Assembly (NCBI GenBank): GCA_017993835.1
Contig: JAGOLX010000022.1
Location: 25,175-89,174, forward strand
Source of the DNA: Phycisphaerae bacterium
Lineage (GTDB): Bacteria; Planctomycetota; Phycisphaerae; Sedimentisphaerales; Anaerobacaceae
Reading direction: 5' to 3'
Length of the DNA stretch: 64,000 nucleotides
Part shown: positions 26,547 to 35,304 of the stretch, in pieces
Numbering within the stretch: the stretch's first letter is position 1
Layout of the letters: every line of letters starts with the position of its first letter
Notes under the pieces: model-generated
What the model was told of the DNA's origin: nothing
Databases searched by the model: none
Seen by the model: only the letters and a program-made list of their open reading frames with translations
Translations under genes and position numbers: made by a program

Positions 26547-26823
26547 CCACGGTGCAATATGGGTGGAACGACGGGGGAACGCGTCGCCAAGCCGTTGGCT
26601 GCCCCCGGTCTCAAGGGCAAGGTCGTTCGGAACGCCGCACGGACCTCCCCACGCACTGACCGCCTGCCCCTGAGAGAATCGCCGATACGCAGGAAGGATG
26701 GGTGGTGCAGCAATCACGCAGGGATCGGGCCTCCGAAGAGACAACACGCACTGGGTAATAATCGCATTCATAGCCATAATCTATGTGTTCGAGTCCGGGT
26801 GAATCGTTGAAGGAGGAGAAGAC

Positions 26824-29800
26824 ATGTCCGCCGGTCATGAAGCATCAATCTGTTCCCTTGTATCGCTCCTTCTGGCAGCCGCAATAGGCGGCACGGGTCT
26901 GGGCGCCGGCGCTGGCCAGATGGCCGGCGGCGATTTCAGCATCGTCGTCAAGCCGGACGGAACCGCCTGGGCCTGGGGGTACAACGCCGATGGAGAATTG
27001 GGCAACGGCGCCACGGTCAGCAGTCCCGTACCTGTTCAGGTCGGAAAGACAGTCTGGGCGGGCAGGAAGGTCGTGGCCGTAGCGTCAGGGCTGTGCCACA
27101 CCCTGGCGATTGTGGACAACGGCGACGGAACCTCCTCCATCTACGGCTGGGGAGATGACTCCCACTCGCAAATCGCCCATGGAGGCATCGATTCCAGCAC
27201 CCCTGTTCTGATTTCGGATTCGACCTGGAGCGGCAAAGAGGTCCTCGCCGTCGCGTGCGGAGACTACCACAGTCTCGTTCTTCTCACAGACAACGGTGCA
27301 ACGGAGGTGTGGGCCTGGGGTCGGAATGTCAGCGGACAACTCGGTCTGGGCGTGTTCAGCCTCGCCGTCTCCACACCCACGCGGATCACAGGCCTGGACG
27401 CTCGAACGATCACGAGCATCGCCGCTGGAGCGGACTACAGTCTCGCCCTGGACGACGGCGGCCTGGTCTACACATGGGGGAACAACTCGCATGGCCAGCT
27501 TGGAGACGGCTCGCATACGGATCGGAGCGTCCCGCAGAGCATGGCGGGCCTGTCCGGTATCGACGGCGTGGGCGCGGGGGGAGATTTCTGCGTCGCCTGG
27601 TCCCTCCGAACGAATACGGCGTGGGCCTGGGGACGCAACGACCGCGGTCAGCTCTGTCTGGGCAATGATACCACCGACAAGCTGACTCCGGTCTACGTGG
27701 CGGACCTTGACGTCATCGGCACCATCACGGACATTCGGGCGGGCCAGTCTCACGCCATCGCCTTGATCGCAGGCGGCGTCTACGCCTGGGGGGACAATAC
27801 CGCCGGCAAGCTGGCCTTGCCGTCGGATTCGACTCCCTACAGATCAACGCCCGTTGAGGTCATGGGCGGCTGGTCGGAGGTCGCCGCCATCGGGGTCGGA
27901 AAAGACCACAGCTTCGTCAGGGATGCCAACGGCCTGGTCTGGACGTGGGGAAGCAACACGTATGGGCAGTTGGGCACTGGGAACGCGGGGACCCTCGTGA
28001 CGGCGGAGTCTCTCGGACTCTCCGATATCAAGGATGTCCCCGCAGCCGGAGGCAAGCACAACCTCGTGCTGGTCACGGACGCGACGGACGGGAAGAAGAA
28101 GGTCCAGTCCTGGGGAGACAACGCCTGCGGACAGCTTGGCATCGGTCCGGCGCCGAGCGTCGTGTCGGCGCCTGTCTTGACGGCGCCTGAACAAGAGGCG
28201 GATTCCGTGGCGGCGGGAGACAACCACAGTCTCGCCCTGTTCAAGTCCCGAGTGTGGGCCTGGGGCGACAACACCTATGGGCAACTGGGTCTGGGCACAC
28301 ACGTCGGCGTTGACACCCCCACAGCGATCGCAGGGTTGAGCGCGCAGACCATTGTGAGTATCGCCGCGGGAGCCGACTACAGTGTCGCTGTGGACGACAG
28401 CGGCCTCGTCTACACCTGGGGCGACAACTCGCACGGTCAGTTGGGAGATCCCTCCCGGGCGGATGGGAGCATTCCGCAGAGCATCGCGAGCCTGTTCGGC
28501 GTCGAGGGCGTGGCCGCAGGGGCCGATTTCTGCTTTGTCTGGTCCACCGCGACGAATGCCGTGTGGGCCTGGGGCAACAACGACCATGGCCAGCTTTGCC
28601 TTGGCAATACGACGAATGAGCCGGCTTGCGTGTCCGTGACGGAACTGCCCGCTCTCGGGACCATCACGGACATTCACGCGGGCCAGTCCCACGCACTGGC
28701 CCTGGTCGAAGGCGTCGTCTATGCCTGGGGGAACAACGCCGCCGGCCAGTTGGGCCTGCCGAACTCGACCGCGCACCGCACGACGCCGATCCCGGTCAGC
28801 AACCTGCCGAGCGACATCGTCAAGATCGCGGCGGGCTCCAATCACAGTCTTGCCATCGATTCGACGGGACGACTCTACGGCTGGGGCGACAACAGCTCGG
28901 GACAGCTCGGCGCAGGCGTCCTCGTCGTGGAAACGCCCAGAGAGATCGCGCTTCCCTCGGGAACGATTGCCGCGGACGTCGCCGCCGGAAGTGAGTTGAC
29001 TCTCGTCCTGGCCGACACCGGGGAAGTGTTCGTCTTCGGAAACTGGCTGGGGCATTCCGACGACACAGGCGTCGATTCCGTGCACAGCTTCCCGGCCAGC
29101 CTGGAACTGGCGGTGAACCCTGCCGAGGGGGGGACCATTGACGTGACCAGAGGGCAGATCTTCTTCGGGGAGACAATTGAAGTGGCCGTTACGCCCAGCG
29201 ATCCATACCGGCTTGACAGTTGGACGGGCAGCGCGGTGACAGCCGGCCTGGTCGACGCGAACGCTCCCGAGGTCGTGTCATTCCCCATTGACCGGGACGG
29301 CTACACCCTCCAGGCGAACCTGATCAATACGTGTACGCTGACGATCCAGGTTCAGGGCCATGGTACGGTGGTTCCCGCTGCGGGCAGTCATAGCTATGTC
29401 ATCGGCACCACGATTTTCTGTACGGCCAAACCTGACCCAGACTACCATGTGATGTGGCAGAGCACCTGTCCTATCGCAGGGCAGGAAACCAGCAAGACCG
29501 TGTCGTTTGAGATCACGGGCGATTGCACCTTGACCGCCGTGTTCGATGTGAACATGCCGACGTTCGTCGATCCGAATCTCAAGGACGCAGTCGCAGCAAC
29601 GCTCGGCGTCGCTGAACCCAATGTGATCGACATGTCGAACCTCACGAAACTCATCGCGACCGGCAACGGGATCGTGGACTTGACGGGACTCGAGTCCGCG
29701 ACGAACCTCACCTGGCTCGACCTCAAAACCAACCGCATCACAGATATCTCCCCGCTGAGCCAGCTCACGAAGCTGAAAGTCCTGAATCTGAGGGACAACC

Positions 29801-30033
29801 CCCTTGCGGACTCCGCCTTCCCTCAGATCAGCGGCCTGACGAGCCTGCTGGAGCTGGTGCTCAGGAATACGAACGACAGCGTACAGGACGTTCCCAACGC
29901 ATGGCCGACGAGTCTCACGAGGCTGGTGAACCTGGACCTGCGAGGCAACGACGGCCTGCGCCTGAGCGATACCCATGTCGGGTTGATGAAAACGATCTGT
30001 GTGAGCAATGGCGGCACACTCGCGGTGGACTGA
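26824..30033 (+). CDS. Large secreted RCC1-propeller and leucine-rich-repeat protein
   Basis: 1069 aa. GAAGGAGGAG precedes the ATG; a signal peptide (residues about 10-30) follows. Residues about 35-745 hold 13 clear RCC1 repeats of the form [VA]-x-[AT]WG-x-N-x2-GQLG plus one degenerate, enough for two seven-bladed propellers; repeats 3-6 and 9-12 are near-copies. Residues about 755-905 hold two InlB/Listeria-Bacteroides-type B repeats (NPAEGGTIDVTRGQIFFGE; VQGHGTVVPAAGSHSY). Residues about 910-1069 are leucine-rich repeats (DLTGLESATNLTWLDLKTN, DISPLSQLTKLKVLNLRDN). No anchor is visible. It is probably a surface binding protein; a 25-base gap suggests co-transcription with the next gene. Confidence 0.9.
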   Translation: MSAGHEASICSLVSLLLAAAIGGTGLGAGAGQMAGGDFSIVVKPDGTAWAWGYNADGELGNGATVSSPVPVQVGKTVWAGRKVVAVASGLCHTLAIVDNGDGTSSIYGWGDDSHSQIAHGGIDSSTPVLISDSTWSGKEVLAVACGDYHSLVLLTDNGATEVWAWGRNVSGQLGLGVFSLAVSTPTRITGLDARTITSIAAGADYSLALDDGGLVYTWGNNSHGQLGDGSHTDRSVPQSMAGLSGIDGVGAGGDFCVAWSLRTNTAWAWGRNDRGQLCLGNDTTDKLTPVYVADLDVIGTITDIRAGQSHAIALIAGGVYAWGDNTAGKLALPSDSTPYRSTPVEVMGGWSEVAAIGVGKDHSFVRDANGLVWTWGSNTYGQLGTGNAGTLVTAESLGLSDIKDVPAAGGKHNLVLVTDATDGKKKVQSWGDNACGQLGIGPAPSVVSAPVLTAPEQEADSVAAGDNHSLALFKSRVWAWGDNTYGQLGLGTHVGVDTPTAIAGLSAQTIVSIAAGADYSVAVDDSGLVYTWGDNSHGQLGDPSRADGSIPQSIASLFGVEGVAAGADFCFVWSTATNAVWAWGNNDHGQLCLGNTTNEPACVSVTELPALGTITDIHAGQSHALALVEGVVYAWGNNAAGQLGLPNSTAHRTTPIPVSNLPSDIVKIAAGSNHSLAIDSTGRLYGWGDNSSGQLGAGVLVVETPREIALPSGTIAADVAAGSELTLVLADTGEVFVFGNWLGHSDDTGVDSVHSFPASLELAVNPAEGGTIDVTRGQIFFGETIEVAVTPSDPYRLDSWTGSAVTAGLVDANAPEVVSFPIDRDGYTLQANLINTCTLTIQVQGHGTVVPAAGSHSYVIGTTIFCTAKPDPDYHVMWQSTCPIAGQETSKTVSFEITGDCTLTAVFDVNMPTFVDPNLKDAVAATLGVAEPNVIDMSNLTKLIATGNGIVDLTGLESATNLTWLDLKTNRITDISPLSQLTKLKVLNLRDNPLADSAFPQISGLTSLLELVLRNTNDSVQDVPNAWPTSLTRLVNLDLRGNDGLRLSDTHVGLMKTICVSNGGTLAVD

Positions 30034-30058
30034 CCGCGGAGGCAAAAGGAGAGAATTC

Positions 30059-30733
30059 ATGAAACGATCCGTCTTTGTGTGTTTGGTGCTGGCGAGCCTG
30101 TTTTCGGGGAGCGCCTTGGCTGGGGAGTGGGAGTTCACAGGCGCGATGAACAACTTCTTTCCCAGCGACGACGTCTGGGAGGGCTATGCCATCGGGGGCG
30201 AGGTCCGCGGCGCCTACTGGCTGACGCCTCAATGGGGTGTCGGACTCGCGGGTGGACTGACGAACTGGGACGCAGACGACAATACCGAAGTGATCTCCCG
30301 AAATGAGGAGCTGGGCACACAGGTCAGTCTAACGTCAGGGGGAGATGTCACGTACCTCCCGTTTGGAATCTCCGCCATGGCGAGGTTCGGGACGACCGCC
30401 AAGAACAGACTCAACGGTTATGCCGAGGTCGGCCTGCGATACATGTTCAGTGATTCAGACATGCAGGTCAAGCGGACGGCAACCTTCGCCAGCGATGATC
30501 CCATCGTCGAATGCCACGAGATCGATTGCGACGACGGCATCGTGGCTCGCATCGGCGGAGGCGTCGAGTGGGCACTGAACGACGCGGACCACCCGGTGAA
30601 GCTGGTGCTCGTCGGCGGCTATCAGTTCGATCTGGACAAGGGCGACGCCACCGAGGACCAGTGGGACATCGACGAGGAATTGAGCCTGGAAGCCTTCTAC
30701 ATCGATCTTGGCCTGGTTGTCCCGATTCACTGA
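30059..30733 (+). CDS. Outer-membrane beta-barrel-like protein (224 aa)
   Basis: ATG at 30059 is preceded by AAAGGAGAG. A signal peptide ends at GSALAGE (residue about 20). The rest alternates aromatic/hydrophobic and polar residues with strands such as AYWLTPQWGVGLAGGLT, NGYAEVGLRYMFSD, KLVLVGGYQFDL and a terminal LEAFYIDLGLVVPIH, as in small OmpW/OmpA-like barrels. Acidic loops carry two Cys (ECHEIDCDD). It lies directly behind the RCC1/LRR gene, so it may help export or anchor it; this is inference. Confidence 0.75.
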   Translation: MKRSVFVCLVLASLFSGSALAGEWEFTGAMNNFFPSDDVWEGYAIGGEVRGAYWLTPQWGVGLAGGLTNWDADDNTEVISRNEELGTQVSLTSGGDVTYLPFGISAMARFGTTAKNRLNGYAEVGLRYMFSDSDMQVKRTATFASDDPIVECHEIDCDDGIVARIGGGVEWALNDADHPVKLVLVGGYQFDLDKGDATEDQWDIDEELSLEAFYIDLGLVVPIH

Positions 30734-30774
30734 AGCAGGCGCGGACGTCGCGTCTTGGCACGGACGCGGACCCA

Positions 30775-31347
30775 TCAGCGACCCGCCAGGTCGGCCAGCA
30801 GGCGTTGGAGAAGCTCCATCGGCATGCCCATCACGTTGGTGAAGCTGCCTTCGATCCGTTCGACGAAAGCGTCGCCCACCTCCTGGATGGCGTAGGCGCC
30901 GGCCTTTCCCTCCCACCCGCGGCCTGCGACATGCGTGGCGATCTGCGACTCCGTGAGTCGGCGGGGATAGACGGTGGTAACCTCGGAGCAGATGATCTCG
31001 ATCCCCCTGCTGAGCCCAATGAGGGCAAGGCCCGTGATGACAAGGTGCGGCTTGCTGAAGAGCGATCTAGTGATCTGCTCGGCCGTCCGGGCATCGGCCG
31101 CCTTGCCGATCACCTGGCCGTCGAGGTCGCACAGCGTGTCGGCGCCGATGACCAAGGCGTCGCGAAAATCCGGGGCAACGCTCCGAGCCTTTGCCGCCGC
31201 CAATTCCTCGGCGTATCCCCTCACCGTCGCCGCCGTGCGAGGGATCGTGGATTCGTCGATCTTCGGCGCGACGGCCCGAAAGGCATAGCCGGCCTCCGTG
31301 AGGAGTTGCCTGCGCCGCGGGGAGGTCGAGGCCAGAATCATCTGCAT
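30775..31347 (-). CDS. maf: Maf-like nucleoside triphosphate pyrophosphatase
   Basis: Maf proteins hydrolyse non-canonical or modified nucleoside triphosphates to monophosphates in the cytoplasm. 190 aa, the usual length. Family blocks are present: ILASTSPRRRQLL at the N-terminus, DE at 31-32 (KIDESTIP), VIGADTLCDLDGQVIGK (residues about 66-82) and the GKAGAYAIQE block (about 147-156). The first block has T where some subfamilies have S or G; dTTP/UTP or m7GTP preference cannot be read from this alone. It is the last gene of a minus-strand run behind the lipoprotein gene. Confidence 0.92.
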   Translation of the reverse strand: MQMILASTSPRRRQLLTEAGYAFRAVAPKIDESTIPRTAATVRGYAEELAAAKARSVAPDFRDALVIGADTLCDLDGQVIGKAADARTAEQITRSLFSKPHLVITGLALIGLSRGIEIICSEVTTVYPRRLTESQIATHVAGRGWEGKAGAYAIQEVGDAFVERIEGSFTNVMGMPMELLQRLLADLAGR

Positions 31348-31461
31348 GACGTCAAACCCGAATCACCAAACGTGGAAGCCCGAACGAACCCGATGACCGA
31401 AACCGAAGGCTCCAGGCGAAGTCAGCCGCCGGCCTTGGCGGTTTCTGTCACGGAGCACTCG

Positions 31462-31491
31462 TATATAGACGCATTTGCCCTCCGGCGTCAA
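31462..31491 (-). promoter_or_regulatory. Promoter of maf
   Basis: Minus strand TTGACG (31491-31486), 18-base spacer, TATATA (31467-31462), about 110 bases before the start codon. Confidence 0.5.
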
Positions 31492-31515
31492 GTCGGACCG
31501 CGCCGGCGCGCTCTT

Positions 31516-32619
31516 TCACCTGCGTCCCGATTGGGTGGCCACGTACCGGTCGTCTCCCACGACCGGCGCAAAGGACAAGTTGTCGACGAGCCGGTGGCAG
31601 AAGGCCAGATACTCGCGATCGAGCTGTTCGACGTCGCTCGCGACGTAGTGTGCGAACAGTTGCGTTCCGACCGTCCGATTCCAGGGGATTGTCCGCGGAA
31701 TGTTGCGGTTCTCCGCGGTCGCCTGATTCGCACCGTCGAGGGGCCAGTTCCCCAGGAGCCCGTCGTGGAGGAGCCGGCGGTACGTCTCCAGACGCCGGCC
31801 GCAGTCCGCCTCGCGGAGAAAACGGATCAAGGCATAAGACTGGCTGTAGAACGCCATGACCACCTCGGCCTGGTCCGTCGCGAGCACCTCGCCAGGACTG
31901 GTTGAGATCAGGTCGTGCAGGGGGATCTGCTTCGAGTGCTTGAGGGTCTCCTTAAGGGCTCCGAGACGCTGGACATTCGCCCCCGGCTCGAAGCGGAACA
32001 AGCCCTGCTCGTAGACACTGGCTTCGAAGAGCATGGCGACGCCCTCATCCAGCCAGCTTGGCAGGCGGTATTTGAAATGCCGGTTGTTGAACTGGTGCCA
32101 ACCCTCATGCCCGATGGCGGCCAGCGTCCGCCTGGGACCGATGTCATAGACGACGCAGGCGCCGTTGAGGTAATAGGCGCCCGTCTGGATCTTGCAGAAC
32201 ACGGGAGCCTGCTCGCCTGCAAAGGCGTAGGTGAAATCCTCCCATTGCTGACGGTCGGCAAACAGGTAGATGGTGAACCTGCTGGAGGTCTCGATGGGTT
32301 GGGCCAGTTGGTCGTTGTAGCCGCGGTAGGCCGACTCGACGAAGCCGGGGACCATCCGCAGGATCAACGGCTGCTGGATCGTGGTGAAGATCTCGTAGTG
32401 GTCCGTCAGGAGCTTCAGTCCTGGACCGGACTGGCCGTTCCAGGGTTCGACCGCCACGAGCGCCGGCAGATTCTCGCTGTGCAGATGGTCCAACACCGTG
32501 GGGGCGACTTGCGACGAACCAGTGCCGCGCGCAATGTCGACGCGATCAGCGCCCCTCCCGGCGCAGCCCGCCAGCGCGAACGCCGCCACGATGGCGACGG
32601 ATACCCACGTCCGAGCCAT
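31516..32619 (-). CDS. Lipoprotein with HExxH motif, DUF1570-like putative metallopeptidase
   Basis: 367 aa. ATG at 32619 is preceded by GGGAGGAGGG. The lipobox FALAGC puts the lipidated Cys at 19. H171-E172-G-W-H175 is a gluzincin zinc motif, with E192 in SWLDEGVAMLFEA as the likely third ligand, 17 residues later. This agrees with the DUF1570 family, common in Planctomycetes. The preceding domain (FTIYLFADRQQWEDFTYAFAG) also fits. A periplasmic peptidase role is inferred; the substrate is unknown. Confidence 0.8.
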   Translation of the reverse strand: MARTWVSVAIVAAFALAGCAGRGADRVDIARGTGSSQVAPTVLDHLHSENLPALVAVEPWNGQSGPGLKLLTDHYEIFTTIQQPLILRMVPGFVESAYRGYNDQLAQPIETSSRFTIYLFADRQQWEDFTYAFAGEQAPVFCKIQTGAYYLNGACVVYDIGPRRTLAAIGHEGWHQFNNRHFKYRLPSWLDEGVAMLFEASVYEQGLFRFEPGANVQRLGALKETLKHSKQIPLHDLISTSPGEVLATDQAEVVMAFYSQSYALIRFLREADCGRRLETYRRLLHDGLLGNWPLDGANQATAENRNIPRTIPWNRTVGTQLFAHYVASDVEQLDREYLAFCHRLVDNLSFAPVVGDDRYVATQSGRR

Positions 32620-32693
32620 GTACCCTCCTCCCTGTTTCCATGCTTCTCGATCACCCTGAGGTCCGCTAATCACGCAGACCTCGATCTATCCAA

Positions 32694-32702
32694 AGTATAA
32701 CA
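32694..32702 (-). promoter_or_regulatory. Extended -10 promoter of the lipoprotein gene
   Basis: Minus strand TGTTATACT (32702-32694) fits an extended -10 element; no good -35 was found. It is about 75 bases upstream of the start. Confidence 0.4.
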
Positions 32703-32756
32703 AATCGGAGCGTCAGGAGCACGTCCGCGGCCGGCGTATGCGCCGACCAGTTCGCA

Positions 32757-33317
32757 TCAGAGACTCCTCGCAGGCGCGTCGAAGACCTCGGCGGTGAAGA
32801 GGTACACTTCGGTGTCGGGGTCCTTCCAGGCGTCCGCAGGCAGTCCTGCCTTGTGGAAGCAGCAGTAGGACAGGAACTCCTCTCGGGTCCAGCCAGTCTC
32901 CGTAGCCACCTGCGGGAGGAAACAGCCGGAGGCGAAGCCCCGCTTGATATAGACCCCATGCACCCCGAGTTCAAGGCTCAGCGGGTCTTCCGTCCGCTCG
33001 AGCGGCGATAAGACGGAAATCTCGATGTGCAGATCGTCCAGTTCGCGGGCCGCAATCCGTCGCCCGGAGAAACGCGGGTCCCGGGCCACCGAGGCTTCCG
33101 CCATTTCCGACACCAATTCGATCAAGGGGCGATCCGAGGTGAACTGGCCGATACAACCCCTCAGATTGTCGTGGGTCTTCAGGGTGACGAAACACCCGCA
33201 GGGAGCGTTGAGCACAGGATCGTCAGACGACGCTTGAGGTAGCGGCGTCCCGCAGACCACCGCCCGCACGGTATCCCGCGCGATTCGCAAGAGCGTGTTC
33301 TTCTGTGCCTCATCCAT
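32757..33317 (-). CDS. AMMECR1-domain protein
   Basis: 186 aa. Start ATG 33317 (an upstream in-frame start exists; ribosome sites are weak). The AMMECR1 signature LRGCIGQF is present (residues about 52-60), with the family pattern FVTLKTHDNLRGCIG, ARDPRF and ELDDLHIEISVLSP. The C-terminal part has EFLSYCCFHKAGLP. AMMECR1 proteins are widespread and their molecular role is not settled; in bacteria they often occur with a MEMO-like protein, which is absent here. It follows the VTT-domain gene by 62 bases and is probably co-transcribed. Confidence 0.9.
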   Translation of the reverse strand: MDEAQKNTLLRIARDTVRAVVCGTPLPQASSDDPVLNAPCGCFVTLKTHDNLRGCIGQFTSDRPLIELVSEMAEASVARDPRFSGRRIAARELDDLHIEISVLSPLERTEDPLSLELGVHGVYIKRGFASGCFLPQVATETGWTREEFLSYCCFHKAGLPADAWKDPDTEVYLFTAEVFDAPARSL

Positions 33318-33379
33318 GGCAGTTGTACCCCAAGCTGCACCCCTGCTGGGGTCCTGAAAAACGCAGGGTTGGGCCCTGC

Positions 33380-34027
33380 TCAATGGACCCATTTTATCAC
33401 GAGGAACCCGCCGATCAAGAGTGCGACGAAGGCCAGCGAGAACCAGTTGAAATACTTCTCGATGACAGGACGGATCGCTTCGCCCTTCCAGCCCATCAGG
33501 CCGGCGACTATAAAGAACCGGGTGGACCGGCTCAACGCCGAAGCCACGATGAAGCCGGGGAAGCTGATGCCCGCCACACCGGCGGAAATCGTGCAGACCT
33601 TATAGGGCAGCGGCGTGAACCCGCAGGTGAAAACCACCCAGAAGTCATACTTCGCGTACCAGCCCTGGAACTTGGCGAAGTTCTCCGGCGTCAGACCGAC
33701 GGATCCCAGATGGGCGAAGACCCACGGTCCGATCGCCTCCCAGAGGAAGGTGCCGATCCCGTAGCCCAGAATGCCCCCGAGAACCGAGGCAATCGAGCAG
33801 GCCAGCGCGAACCGCACCCACTTGCGAGGCGATCCCAGAGACAAGGGGGCCAGCAGGACATCCGGCGGAACGGGGAAGAAACTCGACTCCGCGAAACTCA
33901 GGACGAAAAGCGCGACCGTGCCGTAGGGCGTGTTCGCAAAATGGATCACCCAGTCGTAAAGCCGTCGGTGCCAATGCCACCACACGACCTTGTCCCCACA
34001 GATGGATTCCCTGGCAGTTTCAGTCAT
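33380..34027 (-). CDS. YqaA-like VTT/DedA-family membrane protein
   Basis: 215 aa with five or six hydrophobic segments. The family pattern FAESSFFPVPPDVLLAPLSL (residues about 45-64) and the re-entrant FTPLPYKVCTISAGVAGI (about 137-154) identify the SNARE-associated/VTT (DedA, YqaA) group of inner-membrane proteins, thought to act in lipid scrambling or membrane homeostasis. It is the first gene of a likely pair with AMMECR1. Confidence 0.88.
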   Translation of the reverse strand: MTETARESICGDKVVWWHWHRRLYDWVIHFANTPYGTVALFVLSFAESSFFPVPPDVLLAPLSLGSPRKWVRFALACSIASVLGGILGYGIGTFLWEAIGPWVFAHLGSVGLTPENFAKFQGWYAKYDFWVVFTCGFTPLPYKVCTISAGVAGISFPGFIVASALSRSTRFFIVAGLMGWKGEAIRPVIEKYFNWFSLAFVALLIGGFLVIKWVH

Positions 34028-34057
34028 TCAAGCCTCATCTGCATCGATAAAGCATTG

Positions 34058-34086
34058 AAGATACGAGGCGATCCGTGTAATGTCAA
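34058..34086 (-). promoter_or_regulatory. Promoter of the VTT/AMMECR1 unit
   Basis: Minus strand TTGACA (34086-34081), 17-base spacer, TATCTT (34063-34058), about 30 bases before the start codon. Confidence 0.6.
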
Positions 34087-34170
34087 CACGCGACCACGCG
34101 GGTGGCGCAAGCCGGGTGCATAACGGTAGTTGCAGCCTCCCGCAGAGTGACGAAGTGTTGCCCCGACTCT

Positions 34171-34254
34171 GTCATTCCTGCGCCAAGCAGGAATCCAGGG
34201 ACCGTGGGACCGGGCGCGACCTGGAGAGTGGATTCCCCGCTTCGCGGAAATGAC
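34171..34254. repeat. dRS3-like paired repeat, about 84 bp
   Basis: Left arm GTCATTCCTGC...GCAGGAATCCA (34171-34197) and right arm TGGATTCC...GGAAATGAC (34229-34254) are each small palindromes and face each other as an inverted pair. The stretch 34028-34383 contains no gene; besides this element and the promoter I see only a further GGGAATGAC half-site near 34267. Confidence 0.55.
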
Positions 34255-34383
34255 ACGACGGGAGGCGGGAATGACGTTCCAGGGTTTGCATGAACCCTTG
34301 TTGCACGCGTGCAAATGCGGTCATGCACACGTGGAAGGCGGACACCGGACGAAGTCCCCCTGCTGTTAGGATGCAATTGATTC

Positions 34384-35283
34384 ATGAGTGACGTGCGACA
34401 ATTCGAGCCTTCCGGCGACGGGCTGCTGGTCCGGGCCCCTGCCAAGATCAACCTGAGTTTGCTGATCGCCGGAAGGCGGCCGGACGGCTACCACAACATC
34501 GAGACCGTGATGGCCAAGATCGACTGGTTCGACGAAATCTCGATCCAGTCGGGAGAAGCGGGCGTCGAGTTCGCCTGCCAGGGTCCCTGCTGGGCGCCGG
34601 GGGACCAGACAAACCTCGTCTACAAGGCTGCTGATCTGATTCTGAGCGATTGCGGCAGGAAAGCCAACGTGCGTTTGACCTTGACGAAGAACATCCCTGC
34701 CGGCTCGGGGCTCGGCTCCGGCAGCAGCGATGCCGCCGCGACATTGGCGGGCCTGAACACATACCTGAACCTCGGTCTGCCGAAACCTCGGCTGATCGAC
34801 CTCGCCTCCCGTCTCGGCAGCGACGTCGCATTCTTTCTCAACAGGCCGCTGGCCTACTGCACAGGGCGCGGGGAGAGGATTTCCGAACTGCCGGGCGAAT
34901 TCGCTTTCGCGGTCGTGCTGATTCTGCCAAACATAAACTCTTCCACGAAAGAGGTTTACGCTCACTATACTCACGATCCAGTCCTCTATCGCAAACTGCG
35001 CGATCGGATCGCGACTCATATCGACGAAAACAGGATTGATTTATTGGCCGGGATGTGCGCAAATATGCTGGAAGGCAGTTGCTTTCGCCTGTACGAGGAA
35101 CTTGGAGACGTAAAGGAAGCTGTCCAGCGACTTGGCTTGGGGCCCGTTTGCCTTAGTGGCAGCGGTTCTGCTATGTTCTGCCTGCCTGCCAGCACGGATG
35201 CGCACAGACTCGAATCGCTGCGGGACCTCATCGCCGAGAGGACAGGCTGCAAGACCATTGTTGTGAGGAACAACCCATGGTGA
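34384..35283 (+). CDS. ispE: 4-diphosphocytidyl-2-C-methyl-D-erythritol kinase
   Basis: IspE phosphorylates CDP-ME in the non-mevalonate isoprenoid pathway. 299 aa, usual length. GHMP-kinase motifs are present: APAKINLSLLI with K21, RRPDGYHNIETV, the ATP loop IPAGSGLGSGSSDAAATL (residues about 104-121), LGSDVAFFL with the catalytic Asp, and the C-terminal LSGSGSAMF. It lies 21 bases before the spoVG-like gene. In Bacillus ispE and spoVG are also close (with purR and yabJ between them). Confidence 0.94.
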   Translation: MSDVRQFEPSGDGLLVRAPAKINLSLLIAGRRPDGYHNIETVMAKIDWFDEISIQSGEAGVEFACQGPCWAPGDQTNLVYKAADLILSDCGRKANVRLTLTKNIPAGSGLGSGSSDAAATLAGLNTYLNLGLPKPRLIDLASRLGSDVAFFLNRPLAYCTGRGERISELPGEFAFAVVLILPNINSSTKEVYAHYTHDPVLYRKLRDRIATHIDENRIDLLAGMCANMLEGSCFRLYEELGDVKEAVQRLGLGPVCLSGSGSAMFCLPASTDAHRLESLRDLIAERTGCKTIVVRNNPW

Positions 35284-35304
35284 CCTTTTCGGCGAGGCGC
35301 AGAC

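Larger units (their letters stand above)
26332..26823. other. Divergent promoter region
   Basis: This 492-base stretch separates two divergent genes. It holds two good promoters (26451-26479 minus, 26518-26546 plus). The plus-strand leader of about 270 nt (26553-26823) has no ORF I can support and no riboswitch I can name. Confidence 0.5.
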
